Origin: Stenotrophomonas maltophilia
GTDB lineage: Bacteria > Pseudomonadota > Gammaproteobacteria > Xanthomonadales > Xanthomonadaceae
Assembly: GCA_002364755.1 (NCBI GenBank)
Contig: DEZI01000023.1
Coordinates: 62,001-126,000, forward strand
Reading direction: 5' to 3'
DNA: 64,000 nucleotides
The notes under the pieces are model-generated. The model saw only the letters and a program-made list of their open reading frames with translations. It was not told where the DNA came from and made no database searches. The position numbers were made by a program, and so were the translations under genes. Shown piece by piece: positions 1-8,649 of this stretch; positions within the stretch are counted from its first letter, which is position 1, and every line of letters starts with the position of its first letter.

Positions 1-1154
1 AGAACCAGCTGCCGCCCGATGACGTGCTCAGCCGTCAGGTGCTCGAGCGCCTGGTACTGGTCAAGCTGCAGGTCGCCCGCGCCCAGAGCAGCGGCATCCG
101 CATCAGCGACCAGGAACTGAACCAGGCGATGAACTCGATCGCCCAGCAGAACGGTTCCAACCTGGACGCCCTGCGCCAGCGCCTGGCCAGCGACGGTATC
201 GATTTCGCCGATTTCCGCGCCTCGGTGCGTGACGAGATCACCGTGCAGCGCCTGCGCCAGAGCTTCGCCCAGAGCCGCATCAGCGTCAGCGAGGGCGAAG
301 TCGATGCTGCCCTGAAGCAGCAGGCCACCGTCGGCAACCAGTACCATTTGGCGCACATCCTGGTGGCCCTGCCCGACGGCGCCACTGCCGAACAGATCTC
401 CACCGGCCAGAAGAAGGCCGACGGCGTGAAGGCACTGCTGGACAAGGGCGAGCTGGACTTCAACGCTGCCGCCGTCCGCTATTCCGACAGCCCCAACGCA
501 CTGGAAGGCGGCGATCTGGGCTGGCGCAGCCTGGATGAGATCCCGGCCGCCTTCGCGCAGATGATGCAGCAGATGAAGGCCGGCGACGTGGTCGGTCCGA
601 TCCGTGGCCCGAGCGGCTTCCAGCTGCTGAAGCTGGTCGAAGTGCGCGATGCCAACGCCGCCACCGGCGACCACACCGTTACCGAGTACCACGGCCGCCA
701 CATTCTGGTGCGCGTGGACGACAACCAGACCGACGCGGCCGCAAAGGCCAAGATCGACACCCTGCGTGCCCGCATTGCAGGTGGTGCCGACTTCCAGACC
801 GTGGCCAAGGAATCGTCGGAAGACAACAACAGCAAGGGCCAGGGCGGCGATCTGGGCTGGTTCCCGGCCGATGCCTTCGGTCCGGCGTTCGGCCAGCAGG
901 TCGAAGGCATCCAGGACGGCGGCGTCAGCCAGCCGTTCCGTACCGATGCCGGCTGGCACATCGTGCAGCGCGTTGCCACGCGCCAGACCGACGTGACCAG
1001 CGACAACCAGCGTGCCCAGGTGCGCGAGACCATCGGCCGCCGCAAGCTGGAAGACGAATACAACCGCTTCCTGCAGGAACTGCGTGGCGAAGCCTACGTC
1101 AGCTTCCGCAGTGGCGACCGCGCGGAGAACACCGCGACGCCGCAGCAGCCCTGA
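1..1154 (+). CDS. surA: Periplasmic chaperone/peptidyl-prolyl isomerase SurA (5' end outside window)
   Basis: SurA escorts unfolded outer-membrane proteins through the periplasm to the BAM machinery. The frame is open from base 3 to the TGA at 1152-1154, so the signal peptide and the first part of the N-terminal chaperone domain lie upstream of the window. About 383 residues are visible. Two parvulin domains are recognisable from the motifs QYHLAHILV and EYHGRHILVRVDD, each followed by a GGDLGW stretch, and a C-terminal helix follows. pdxA starts 3 bases after the stop. The surA-pdxA-rsmA-apaG-apaH order is the one known in E. coli, which suggests an operon that begins upstream, probably near lptD. 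Confidence 0.95.
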   Translation, partial: NQLPPDDVLSRQVLERLVLVKLQVARAQSSGIRISDQELNQAMNSIAQQNGSNLDALRQRLASDGIDFADFRASVRDEITVQRLRQSFAQSRISVSEGEVDAALKQQATVGNQYHLAHILVALPDGATAEQISTGQKKADGVKALLDKGELDFNAAAVRYSDSPNALEGGDLGWRSLDEIPAAFAQMMQQMKAGDVVGPIRGPSGFQLLKLVEVRDANAATGDHTVTEYHGRHILVRVDDNQTDAAAKAKIDTLRARIAGGADFQTVAKESSEDNNSKGQGGDLGWFPADAFGPAFGQQVEGIQDGGVSQPFRTDAGWHIVQRVATRQTDVTSDNQRAQVRETIGRRKLEDEYNRFLQELRGEAYVSFRSGDRAENTATPQQP

Positions 1155-1157
1155 CCG

Positions 1158-2138
1158 ATGCGCCCCGAGCTCGCTCTGGTACCGGGCGAGCCGGCGGGGA
1201 TCGGCCCGGAGCTGTGCGTCCGCCTTGTCCAGCAGCCGCGTGATGATTGCCGGCTGCTGGCCTTCGCCGATCCGGATACCCTGCGCGCGGCTGCGGCCGC
1301 GCTGAAGCTGCCGCTGCAGCTGCTGCCCGAGGATGCCGAGGCAAGGCTGCCCGGCGACCTGCGCCTTCGCCCCCTCGGCAACACCACCCCCAGCCACTTC
1401 GGCCAGACCGATCCCGCCAACGCGGGCGCGGTGATCGGCGCGTTGCTGGCGGCCGGCCAGGCCTGCCTGTCCGGCGAGCTGCAGGGCATGGTCACCGGCC
1501 CGGTGCACAAGGCGGTGATCAACCAGGGCGGCATCGCCTACAGCGGCACTACCGAACTGCTGGCCGACCAGGCCGGGGTGAAGGTGGTGATGATGCTGGC
1601 CAACGACATCGTTCGCGTGGCCCTGGCCACCACCCACCTGCCGCTGCGCGAGGTGGCCGATGCGATCACCGCGCCCCGCCTGGAACACACCCTGCGCACC
1701 GTGCATGCCGCGCTGCGCCGCGAGTTCGGCCTGCCTGCACCACGCATCGCCGTGCTCGGGCTGAACCCGCATGCCGGCGAAGACGGCCACCTCGGCCGCG
1801 AGGAACTGGACCTGGTCATCCCCCTGCTGCGGCGCCTGCGCGCGGAGGGCATGGACCTGGTCGGGCCACTGCCGGCCGATACCGCCTTCCTGCCGGCCAA
1901 GCTGGCCGGCTTCGACACCGTGCTGGCCATGTACCACGACCAGGGCCTGCCGGTGCTGAAGTATTCCGGCTTCGAACAGGCCGTGAACCTGACCTTGGGC
2001 CTGCCCTACCCGCGCGTGGCCGTCGACCACGGCACCGCGCTGGAGCTGGCCGGGCGTGGCATCGCCGATCCTTCCAGCCTTCAGGCCGCAACGGCGCTGT
2101 GTGCGCGGCTGGCCCGGCAACGTACACTGAGCGCATGA
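1158..2138 (+). CDS. pdxA: 4-hydroxythreonine-4-phosphate dehydrogenase PdxA
   Basis: PdxA is the NAD-dependent oxidative step of DXP-dependent pyridoxal phosphate synthesis, producing the substrate that PdxJ condenses. The 326-residue length is normal for the family. Recognisable blocks are VTGPVHKAVINQGG near residue 115, GLNPHAGEDGHLG with a metal-binding His near 205, PADTAFLP, and AMYHDQGLPVLKY with another metal-binding His-Asp pair. The stop overlaps the rsmA start as ATGA (ATG at 2135, TGA at 2136-2138), indicating translational coupling. The start ATG at 1158 lies just after the surA stop. Confidence 0.95.
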   Translation: MRPELALVPGEPAGIGPELCVRLVQQPRDDCRLLAFADPDTLRAAAAALKLPLQLLPEDAEARLPGDLRLRPLGNTTPSHFGQTDPANAGAVIGALLAAGQACLSGELQGMVTGPVHKAVINQGGIAYSGTTELLADQAGVKVVMMLANDIVRVALATTHLPLREVADAITAPRLEHTLRTVHAALRREFGLPAPRIAVLGLNPHAGEDGHLGREELDLVIPLLRRLRAEGMDLVGPLPADTAFLPAKLAGFDTVLAMYHDQGLPVLKYSGFEQAVNLTLGLPYPRVAVDHGTALELAGRGIADPSSLQAATALCARLARQRTLSA

Positions 2139-2938
2139 ATTCCCCGCATTCCCCCTCCGGCCCGGTGTTCACCGCCCCGGCCAAGAAGCAGCTTGGCCAG
2201 CATTTCCTGGCCGACCGCCACTACATCGACAAGATCGTGATGGCGGTCAATCCCAAGGACGGTGACCGTCTGGTCGAGATCGGCCCCGGCCAGGGCGCGA
2301 TCACCCTGCCCCTGCTGCGCGTGCACCCGAAGCTGACGGTGATCGAGTTCGACCGCGACCTGATCGCGCCGCTCACCGCCGCCGCCGAACCGCTGGGCGA
2401 TCTGACCATCGTCCAGGGCGACGTGCTGCGCGTGGATTTCACCGCACTGGCCGCCGGCGAGCCGATCCGCCTGGTCGGCAACCTGCCCTACAACATCTCC
2501 TCGCCCATCCTGTTCCACGCGCTGGAGCACGCCGCGGTCGTCCGCGACATGCACTTCATGCTGCAGAAGGAAGTGGTGGACCGCATGGCTGCCGGCCCGG
2601 GCAGCAAGGTCTATGGCCGCCTCAGCGTGATGCTGCAGGCCTACTGCCAGGTGACCTCGCTGTTCGTGGTGCCGCCGGGCGCGTTCCGGCCGCCGCCGAA
2701 GGTCGATTCGGCCGTGGTGCGGCTGGTGCCGCGTGACCCGGCCAGCGTCAACATCAACGACCACAAGCGCTTTGCCGACGTGGTCAAGGCCGCCTTCGGG
2801 CAGCGCCGCAAGACCCTGCGCAATGCGCTCAACAATGTCGTCACGGCCGAGCAGTTCGCGGCCGCCGGCGTGCGCCCCGATGCCCGTGCAGAACAGCTGG
2901 ATGTGGCTGAATTCATCGCTTTGGCCAATGCCACCTGA
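2135..2938 (+). CDS. rsmA: 16S rRNA (adenine1518-N6/adenine1519-N6)-dimethyltransferase RsmA/KsgA
   Basis: RsmA dimethylates two adjacent adenines in the 3' hairpin of 16S rRNA using SAM, a late 30S-assembly checkpoint. It is also the known target whose loss gives kasugamycin resistance. The 267-residue protein has the motif KKQLGQHFL at the N-terminus, the SAM-binding loop EIGPGQGAITLPLL, and the catalytic NLPYNISSPILF. The C-terminal helical part contains AFGQRRKTLRNAL. I chose ATG 2135 because it overlaps the pdxA stop and gives the standard N-terminus. Without a stop, the same frame runs far upstream inside pdxA, but that part has no homology I recognise. Confidence 0.95.
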   Translation: MNSPHSPSGPVFTAPAKKQLGQHFLADRHYIDKIVMAVNPKDGDRLVEIGPGQGAITLPLLRVHPKLTVIEFDRDLIAPLTAAAEPLGDLTIVQGDVLRVDFTALAAGEPIRLVGNLPYNISSPILFHALEHAAVVRDMHFMLQKEVVDRMAAGPGSKVYGRLSVMLQAYCQVTSLFVVPPGAFRPPPKVDSAVVRLVPRDPASVNINDHKRFADVVKAAFGQRRKTLRNALNNVVTAEQFAAAGVRPDARAEQLDVAEFIALANAT

Positions 2939-2951
2939 TTACACTGCCGGT

Positions 2952-3335
2952 ATGGAAGACGCTGACGTTTACGCCATTACTGTCGAGGTTGCTCCGCGCT
3001 TCCTCGACGACCAATCCGCGCCGGAAGACGGCCGCTATGCGTTCGCCTATACGATCCGCATCCACAACCAGGGGCGCGTTGCCGCGCGCCTGGTCGCCCG
3101 CCACTGGCGCATCACCGATGCCAACGGCCGCGTCGAGCATGTCGATGGCGACGGAGTGATCGGCGAGCAGCCGCGCCTGCGCCCGGGTGAAGACTTCCGT
3201 TACACCTCGGGTGTCATGCTCGGGACCGACCACGGGACCATGCAGGGCCACTACGACATGGTTGCCGATGACGGCACCGAATTCGCCGCGCCGGTCGCAC
3301 CTTTCGTGCTGGCCGTGCCGCGTACCCTGCACTGA
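2952..3335 (+). CDS. apaG: ApaG domain protein (DUF525)
   Basis: Small immunoglobulin-like beta-sandwich protein of the ApaG/DUF525 family, 127 residues, normally encoded next to apaH. Its biochemical role is not settled; the fold is shared with F-box proteins and with a polymerase-interacting protein in eukaryotes. Family features are YTIRIHNQG, ARHWRITDANG, GVIGEQPRLRPGEDF and a run ending MQGHYDMV. ATG 2952 lies 13 bases after the rsmA stop, and apaH begins 15 bases after its own stop, so the gene fits the surA-apaH operon. Confidence 0.93.
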   Translation: MEDADVYAITVEVAPRFLDDQSAPEDGRYAFAYTIRIHNQGRVAARLVARHWRITDANGRVEHVDGDGVIGEQPRLRPGEDFRYTSGVMLGTDHGTMQGHYDMVADDGTEFAAPVAPFVLAVPRTLH

Positions 3336-3350
3336 CACGGAGGCCGGACG

Positions 3351-4379
3351 ATGAGTGTATGGGCGATCGGCGACCTGCAGGGCTGCTACGACGTAACCCA
3401 GCGACTGCTGGAAAAGATCCGCTTCGACCCGGCGCAGGACACCCTGTGGTTCTGCGGTGACCTGGTGAACCGCGGCGGACAGTCGCTGGAAACCCTGCGC
3501 CTGGTGCATTCGCTGCGCGAGCACAGCGTGGTGGCGCTGGGCAACCATGACCTCTCGCTGCTGGCCGTCGGTGCGCGCACCGAAGAGGAGCAGCGCAAGG
3601 TCAACCCGGACCTGCTGCGCATCGTGCAGGCAGGCGACCGCGACGAGCTGCTGGACTGGCTGCGCCTGCAGAAGCTGGTGCACGTGGACCGCGAGCTGGG
3701 CTGGATGATGGTGCATGCCGGCCTGGCGCCGAAGTGGACCACGCAGATGGCCGAGAAGCACGCCGCCGAGGTGGAAGTGCAGCTGCACGGCGCCGGCTAC
3801 CGCAAGCTGTTCCGCAACATGTACGGCGACAAGCCGAGCTGGGCACCGAACCTGTCCGGCTATGACCGCTCGCGCGCGATCATCAACGTGCTCACCCGCA
3901 TGCGCTACTGCACCCCGCGTGGGCGCATCGGCATCGAGGACAAAGGCACGCCGGGCACGCAGGAACAGGGGCTGTATCCCTGGTTCGAAGTACCGGGCCG
4001 GGTCGAGCGTGACCTGAAGGTGGTCTGCGGCCACTGGTCGGCGCTGGGCCTGACCATCACCCAGGGCGTGCATGCCATCGACACCGGTGCGGTGTGGGGC
4101 GGCAAGCTCACCGCCATCCAGCTCGACACCGACGAACTGCGCGTGGTGCAGGTACCCGGCCGTGATGTGCCGGCACCGGTGGCCAATGCCCGTCCGCCGG
4201 CACGACCGGCACGTGAGCGGCCGGCCGCTGCGGCGCAGGACAAGGAAGCGGCCGCAGCACCTGCCGCCAGCCGTGGCCCGCGTCGTCGTCGTCGCCGTGG
4301 TGGCGGTGGCGGTGGTGGCGGTGGTGGTGGCGGTGGCGGTGGTGGCGGTAACGGCAACAGCGCACCGCCGCAGGGCTGA
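3351..4379 (+). CDS. apaH: Symmetrical bis(5'-nucleosyl)-tetraphosphatase ApaH with Arg/Gly-rich tail
   Basis: ApaH hydrolyses Ap4A symmetrically to two ADP and also removes Np4 caps from RNA in enterobacteria. The metallophosphoesterase core is complete: GDLQGC, CGDLVNRG, GNHDL, VHAG and CGHWSALG supply the di-metal ligands. E. coli ApaH is about 280 residues, and this protein is 342. The extra roughly 65 residues are an Ala/Pro-rich linker, six arginines in a row, about 17 glycines in a row (alternating GGT/GGC codons), then NGNSAPPQG. The tail looks disordered and basic, which suggests nucleic-acid contact, but that is inference. SD-like sequence GGAGG lies just before ATG 3351. Confidence 0.94.
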   Translation: MSVWAIGDLQGCYDVTQRLLEKIRFDPAQDTLWFCGDLVNRGGQSLETLRLVHSLREHSVVALGNHDLSLLAVGARTEEEQRKVNPDLLRIVQAGDRDELLDWLRLQKLVHVDRELGWMMVHAGLAPKWTTQMAEKHAAEVEVQLHGAGYRKLFRNMYGDKPSWAPNLSGYDRSRAIINVLTRMRYCTPRGRIGIEDKGTPGTQEQGLYPWFEVPGRVERDLKVVCGHWSALGLTITQGVHAIDTGAVWGGKLTAIQLDTDELRVVQVPGRDVPAPVANARPPARPARERPAAAAQDKEAAAAPAASRGPRRRRRRGGGGGGGGGGGGGGGGGNGNSAPPQG

Positions 4380-4392
4380 GAGGCCTGTACGG

Positions 4393-4480
4393 GTAGAGTC
4401 GACTGTCAGTCGACTCACGCGCGCCGCGCGGGGTTTTCCGCGATTTGATGGAGGAGCAGTCGACCAACGGTCGACTCTAC
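4393..4480. repeat. Inverted pair of SMAG-type GTAG palindromes between apaH and folA
   Basis: Two GTAG-headed palindromes face each other at 4393-4416 (stem AGTCGACT) and 4458-4480, reverse orientation. Together they can fold into a larger hairpin between the convergent apaH and folA genes and may act as a shared terminator. The terminal CTAC at 4477-4480 supplies the TAG stop codon of folA. The SMAG assignment comes from the known GTAG-headed repeat family of S. maltophilia. Confidence 0.8.
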
Positions 4481-4968
4481 CTGCGCACGTAGTGCACGAA
4501 CCGGAACGCGTACGCATGGCGCGCGTCAGCCGGGTGCGGTTCGCTGCTGGTTTCCTGCCAGACGCCCGGCTCGACCTCGGGGAAATGAGTGTCGGCCGGC
4601 ACCTCGGCATCCACCCAGGTCAGGTACAGGTCACTGGCCTGGTCCAGCAGCTGGCGGAAGATCTCGCCGCCGCCGATGATGCACAGCTCGCTGGCGCCCT
4701 CGCCTTCGGCAATGGCCTTGGCCTCGTCCAGCGACGCCACCGCACGCATGCCTTCGAACAGCACCTGGCCGCTGCGGGTCAGCACCAGGTTGGTCCGCCC
4801 CGGCAGCACGCGGCCGATCGATTCGGCGGTCTTGCGCCCCATCAGGATCGGCTTGCCCAGGGTGAGCGCCTTGAAGTGCTTGAAGTCGTCCGGCAGGTGC
4901 CAGGGCATCGCGTTGCCCTGGCCGATGCCACGGTTGCGGTCCAGCGCCACGATCATCGAGAGTTTCAT
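4477..4968 (-). CDS. folA: Dihydrofolate reductase FolA
   Basis: NADPH-dependent reduction of dihydrofolate to tetrahydrofolate; the target of trimethoprim. The 163-residue protein shows the classic N-terminus MKLSMIVALDRNRGIGQ, the substrate loop MPWHLPDDFKHFK with the active-site Asp, the GRKTAESIG cofactor block, and IIGGGEIFRQ. It is the last gene of the lgt-thyA-hypothetical-folA unit, 12 bases after the preceding stop, so thymidylate synthase and the enzyme that regenerates its folate are co-transcribed. The stop TAG lies within the GTAG end of a SMAG repeat, so the C-terminus VHYVRR was probably set by insertion of that repeat. Confidence 0.96.
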   Translation of the reverse strand: MKLSMIVALDRNRGIGQGNAMPWHLPDDFKHFKALTLGKPILMGRKTAESIGRVLPGRTNLVLTRSGQVLFEGMRAVASLDEAKAIAEGEGASELCIIGGGEIFRQLLDQASDLYLTWVDAEVPADTHFPEVEPGVWQETSSEPHPADARHAYAFRFVHYVRR

Positions 4969-4980
4969 CAGAGCATCCCG

Positions 4981-5553
4981 TCAGCTGGCATCAATCTGCA
5001 GGCGCTGGCAGGCATCCTTCGCCGCCTGCGCGGCCTGGAATGCAGCGGCCAGTGCCGGCGTGGAGGGAGCGCTCTCATCCATCGCAGCAAACACCTTCTG
5101 CTTCTGTGCGTCGTCGATTTCCTGCAGGCCCGGCCCGGACATCACCTCCCGGTACAGCCCGAAGGCGTCGGTGTCCGCGTCGGCACTCTGCGCAAGGAAA
5201 GCCTTCAACTCCTCGACGGAATAGACCGCCGCGAGCTGCTTATCCATGGCCGCCAGGTACGCGGGCTCTTCGATGCCCGATCTCACCTGTTCGGCCATTG
5301 CGGCGTACAGGGTCGTCACGGCCTCGCCCATCTGCGCCTGGCAACCGGCCGGCGAATCCTTGACCAGGCTCTGCCCGGCGCCGCCGTTCATTGCCTCGGT
5401 GATGGCCTGGATCTCTTCCTGCACATGCCGGTGCACGATCTGCGCGTTGACCTGCCGGGCCAGCGCCAGCGTGTCCGCCGGGGCTGCCTGCGCCATGGCC
5501 GGCAGCAGGCCCGCCAGCACCAGCAGCGCCGGTGCAGCCATACGCCGCCTCAT
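4981..5553 (-). CDS. Secreted hypothetical protein in the thyA-folA unit
   Basis: Encodes 190 residues with a cleavable signal peptide (hydrophobic ALLVLAGLLPAMAQA, likely cleavage after AQA). The mature part is alanine- and glutamine-rich and predicted mostly helical. It has two cysteines (in GCQAQ and DACQRL) that could form a disulfide in the periplasm. I do not recognise the family; it resembles generic DUF2059-like periplasmic helical proteins only loosely. The start overlaps the thyA stop as ATGA, so its translation is coupled to thyA, and folA follows after 12 bases. Its function is unknown. Confidence 0.75.
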   Translation of the reverse strand: MRRRMAAPALLVLAGLLPAMAQAAPADTLALARQVNAQIVHRHVQEEIQAITEAMNGGAGQSLVKDSPAGCQAQMGEAVTTLYAAMAEQVRSGIEEPAYLAAMDKQLAAVYSVEELKAFLAQSADADTDAFGLYREVMSGPGLQEIDDAQKQKVFAAMDESAPSTPALAAAFQAAQAAKDACQRLQIDAS

Positions 5554-6344
5554 ACCGCCACCGGCGCCTTGATCGCCGGGTGCGGGTCGTAGCCATCAAT
5601 GCGGATGTCGTCGAACTGGAAGCCGAACAGGTCGGTCACCTCCGGGTTCAACCACAGTTTCGGCAGCGCGCGCGGTTCACGCGACAGCTGCTCGCGGGCC
5701 TGCGCGTAGTGGTTCGAATACAGGTGCGCATCGCCCAGGGTATGCACGAAATCGCCCACGCCCAGGCCGGTGGCCTGCGCCACCATGTGGGTCAGCAGCG
5801 CGTAGCTGGCGATGTTGAACGGCACGCCGAGGAAGATGTCGCCGCTGCGCTGGTACAGCTGGCAGCTGAGCTTGCCGTCGACCACGTAGAACTGGAACAG
5901 GTTGTGGCACGGCATCAGCGCCATCTGCGAAAGCTCGCCCACGTTCCAGGCGCTGACGACCAGCCGACGCGAATCCGGATTGCGCTTGATCTCGTCCACC
6001 AGCAACTGCATCTGGTCGATCTCGCGGCCATCGGCGGTGGCCCAGCTGCGCCACTGCTTGCCGTAGACCGGGCCGAGGTCGCCGTTCTCGTCGGCCCACT
6101 CGTCCCAGATGCGCACCTGGTTGTCCTTCAGGTAGCCGATGTTGGTATCGCCCTTCAGGAACCACAGCAGCTCGTGGATGATCGAGCGCAGGTGCAGCTT
6201 CTTGGTGGTGACAAGCGGGAAGCCTTCGTTGAGGTCGAAGCGCATCTGCCAGCCGAACACGCTGCGGGTGCCGGTGCCGGTGCGGTCGCTCTTCTCGGTG
6301 CCGTGCTCGAGCACATGCGAGAGCAGGTCGAGGTAGGCCTTCAT
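5550..6344 (-). CDS. thyA: Thymidylate synthase ThyA
   Basis: Converts dUMP to dTMP using methylene-THF and leaves dihydrofolate, which FolA three positions downstream recycles. The 264-residue length equals that of E. coli ThyA. Diagnostic blocks: RTGTGTRSVFGWQMRF, the catalytic Cys in LMPCHNLFQFYV, and the dUMP-binding QRSGDIFLGVPFNIASY. The start ATG at 6344 overlaps the lgt stop (ATGA) and the stop overlaps the next gene likewise. The frame is open far upstream across lgt, but that extension is a shadow of lgt. Confidence 0.97.
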   Translation of the reverse strand: MKAYLDLLSHVLEHGTEKSDRTGTGTRSVFGWQMRFDLNEGFPLVTTKKLHLRSIIHELLWFLKGDTNIGYLKDNQVRIWDEWADENGDLGPVYGKQWRSWATADGREIDQMQLLVDEIKRNPDSRRLVVSAWNVGELSQMALMPCHNLFQFYVVDGKLSCQLYQRSGDIFLGVPFNIASYALLTHMVAQATGLGVGDFVHTLGDAHLYSNHYAQAREQLSREPRALPKLWLNPEVTDLFGFQFDDIRIDGYDPHPAIKAPVAV

Positions 6345-7228
6345 GCCTTGCCCTCCGCGGCCACCATCGGCTGCGGCTGCAGCACCGGTGCGCGGCGCGA
6401 CAGGGCCAGCAGCACCAGGCCGAAGGCGATGAGCGGCACGCACAGGATCTGGCCCTTGGTCAGCCAGCCGAACGCCATGTAGATGCCGTTGTCGGGCATG
6501 CGCACGAATTCGACCGCGAAGCGGAAGATGCCGTACAGCAGCGCGAACAGGCCACCGATCAGGTAGCGATGCCGCGGCTTGGCCGACACCGCCCACAGCA
6601 CCACGAACATCACCAGGCCTTCCAGCGCCGCTTCGTACAGCTGCGAGGGATGGCGGGCGTACTGGTTCAGTGCGCCGGTGGCGAACTGCGCCTGCAGGGT
6701 CGCGGTGTCGAGCTGGTTCAACGGAGCCGGCAGCCCAGACGGGAACACCACGCCCCAGCTGCCATCGGTGTACTTGCCCCACAGCTCGGCGCCGATGAAG
6801 TTGCCGATGCGGCCGAAGCCCAGGCCCAGCGGCACCAGCGGCGCCATGAAATCCATGGTGTCGAAGAAGTGCAGCGCGTGCTTGCGCGACCACCACCAGC
6901 AGGCGGCGATGACGCCCAGCAGGCCGCCGTGGAAGCTCATGCCGCCATCCCACACCTTGAACAGCAGCAGCGGGTTGTGCAGGAAATCGCCCAGCGCATA
7001 GAACAGCATGTAGCCGATGCGCCCGCCCAGCACCACGCCGAGCATGGCGTAGAACAGCAGGTCGGAGAAGCCGTTGGCATCGACGCCCGGCAGGCGCCCG
7101 TCGGCGATGCGCTTGCGGCCCAGCAGCCAGGCTGCGGCGAAGCCGAGCAGGTACATGATGCCGTACCAGTGCACCTTGATCGGCCCCAGCGAAAGGGCGA
7201 TGGGGTCGATGTCGTGGAAATAGATCAT
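6341..7228 (-). CDS. lgt: Prolipoprotein diacylglyceryl transferase Lgt
   Basis: Inner-membrane enzyme that transfers diacylglyceryl from phosphatidylglycerol to the lipobox cysteine of prelipoproteins, the first step of lipoprotein maturation. 295 residues with about seven hydrophobic segments. The Lgt signature reads GRIGNFIGAELWG, with the conserved RIGNF core; HWYGIMYLLGF near the N-terminus and HPSQLYEA are also family blocks. lgt-thyA adjacency is conserved in many gammaproteobacteria. The gene is probably first in the lgt-thyA-hypothetical-folA unit. The 36 bases between it and the TPM gene at 7265 hold no obvious promoter. Confidence 0.95.
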   Translation of the reverse strand: MIYFHDIDPIALSLGPIKVHWYGIMYLLGFAAAWLLGRKRIADGRLPGVDANGFSDLLFYAMLGVVLGGRIGYMLFYALGDFLHNPLLLFKVWDGGMSFHGGLLGVIAACWWWSRKHALHFFDTMDFMAPLVPLGLGFGRIGNFIGAELWGKYTDGSWGVVFPSGLPAPLNQLDTATLQAQFATGALNQYARHPSQLYEAALEGLVMFVVLWAVSAKPRHRYLIGGLFALLYGIFRFAVEFVRMPDNGIYMAFGWLTKGQILCVPLIAFGLVLLALSRRAPVLQPQPMVAAEGKA

Positions 7229-7264
7229 GGAAGCTGCCTTGCGGAAGTACGGGTATTTTACGGC

Positions 7265-7759
7265 TCAACCCAGGATCTGCGGGGTGTCGGGCAGGCCGTC
7301 ATCATCGGACCGCGTGGCGGCCGGAAAGTGCCCTTCCACCAGCGCGGAGACTTCATCGATGGCCCCCTGCAGCGCCGCCACCGGATTGGCACCGCGCAGG
7401 CCCTCGCGCAGGTGGGTGCAGACCCGCTGCCACTGCGCCGGGCTGACCCGGCCCTGCAGGCCACGGTCAGCGACGATCTCGATCGCGTGGTCGGCCAGCA
7501 GCAGGTAAATCAGTACGCCGTTGTTATGGGTGGTATCCCAGGTGCGCAGGCGGGCGAAGGCATGCTCGGCGGCCTGGCGCGGGGTCACCCTGTGCCACAG
7601 CGCACCCAGCGGCAGGTCCGCTTCCACCGCGAACATCACCTGCCCGCCATGGCGCTGCTCACCGGCGGCGATGGCCTCGGTGATCGCCTGCAGCGTGGCG
7701 GGTGGAAACGCGCGCCGCACCGACGGCGAAAACACGTGGCGACACAGACGTTGGATCAT
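7265..7759 (-). CDS. TPM-domain protein (second of two, soluble)
   Basis: About 164 residues with a TPM/DUF477-type fold: the block NNGVLIYLLLADHAIEIVADRGL is characteristic. There is no signal peptide, unlike its neighbour. I chose ATG 7759 because GGAGG lies six bases ahead of it; a GTG at 7762 is also possible. The start overlaps the stop of the upstream TPM gene. lemA followed by two TPM genes is a common arrangement in Proteobacteria. The molecular activity is unknown; TPM domains have been linked to phosphatase activity in plants and to membrane-protein assembly elsewhere. Confidence 0.85.
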   Translation of the reverse strand: MIQRLCRHVFSPSVRRAFPPATLQAITEAIAAGEQRHGGQVMFAVEADLPLGALWHRVTPRQAAEHAFARLRTWDTTHNNGVLIYLLLADHAIEIVADRGLQGRVSPAQWQRVCTHLREGLRGANPVAALQGAIDEVSALVEGHFPAATRSDDDGLPDTPQILG

Positions 7760-8646
7760 CACCAGCCTCCCGAAGCACCGCCGCCACCCGAACGGCCACC
7801 ACCGCCGCCCCAGCCGCCACCACCGCCGAATCCACCGCCGCCGCCGAAACCGCCTCCCCCACCCCAGCTGCCGCCGCCCCAGCCGCCGCCACCGGCGACA
7901 CGGCCCGGGTGACCAGAGAGCATCGCCACGATCAGGCCGACGATGCCGGCCAGGCCGCTGGCCAGCAGGGTGGAGGTGAACACGAAGGCGGCCAGCGCCG
8001 CGCCGCCGCCGCCAAGCAGGCCGCGCAGCGGGCGTGGCACCCGCGAGAACACCCCGCGCAGGATGCTGCCGGCGAACACGCCGATGAACAGCGCCAGGAT
8101 CCAGGTATCGCCTCCACCGCCGGGTTCCCGCCCGCGATGGCCGCTGACAGGTGCCGGCAGCGTTTCGCCATCGATCAGCTTGACCAGCACCGCCGTGGCA
8201 TCGGTGATGCCGCCGGCGTAGTCGCCACTGCGGAAACGCGGCACCAGGTATTCCTGGATGACCCGGTTGGCGATGGCATCGGGGATGGCGCCTTCAAGAC
8301 CATAGCCCGGCTCGATGCGCACGCGCCGGTCATCCTTGGCCACCACCAGCAGCACGCCGTCATCCACGCCCTTGCGGCCGATCTGCCACTGGTCGAAGAC
8401 CCGCGTGGTGTACTGCGCGATGTCCTCCGGCTGGGTGCTGGGCACCACCAGCACCTGCAGCTGGCTGCCCTTGCGCTGCTGCAGGTCAGTCGCCTGCTGC
8501 ACCAGCGCCTGCTTCTGCGCGGCATCGAGGGTGCCGGTGGTATCGACCACCGGCGAATCCAGCGCCGGAATCGGCGCCAGCTGCTGCGCCTGCGACGCCA
8601 GCGGCAGCCACAGCAGCAGGGCAAGCAGCGCAGTGGCCAGGCGCAT
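7759..8646 (-). CDS. TPM-domain membrane protein, YgcG-like, with Gly-rich tail
   Basis: 295 residues: an N-terminal signal peptide (LATALLALLLWLPLASQAQ), a TPM domain around residues 30-165 (SPVVDTTGTLDAAQKQAL near its start, DDGVLLVVAKDDRRVRIEPG in the core), one or two transmembrane helices around 190-245, then a tail almost wholly of Gly, Trp, Phe and Ser. This architecture matches YgcG-type proteins. The TPM domain would sit in the periplasm and the Gly-rich tail on one side of the membrane. It lies 3 bases after lemA and overlaps the next TPM gene, so all three should be co-translated. Confidence 0.88.
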   Translation of the reverse strand: MRLATALLALLLWLPLASQAQQLAPIPALDSPVVDTTGTLDAAQKQALVQQATDLQQRKGSQLQVLVVPSTQPEDIAQYTTRVFDQWQIGRKGVDDGVLLVVAKDDRRVRIEPGYGLEGAIPDAIANRVIQEYLVPRFRSGDYAGGITDATAVLVKLIDGETLPAPVSGHRGREPGGGGDTWILALFIGVFAGSILRGVFSRVPRPLRGLLGGGGAALAAFVFTSTLLASGLAGIVGLIVAMLSGHPGRVAGGGGWGGGSWGGGGGFGGGGGFGGGGGWGGGGGRSGGGGASGGW

Positions 8647-8649
8647 CGG

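Noticed and set aside
4393..4480. GTAG palindromes considered as a CRISPR array
   Set aside because: Units occur as mirror pairs at many scattered gene ends with no regular spacers, and no cas genes are present.
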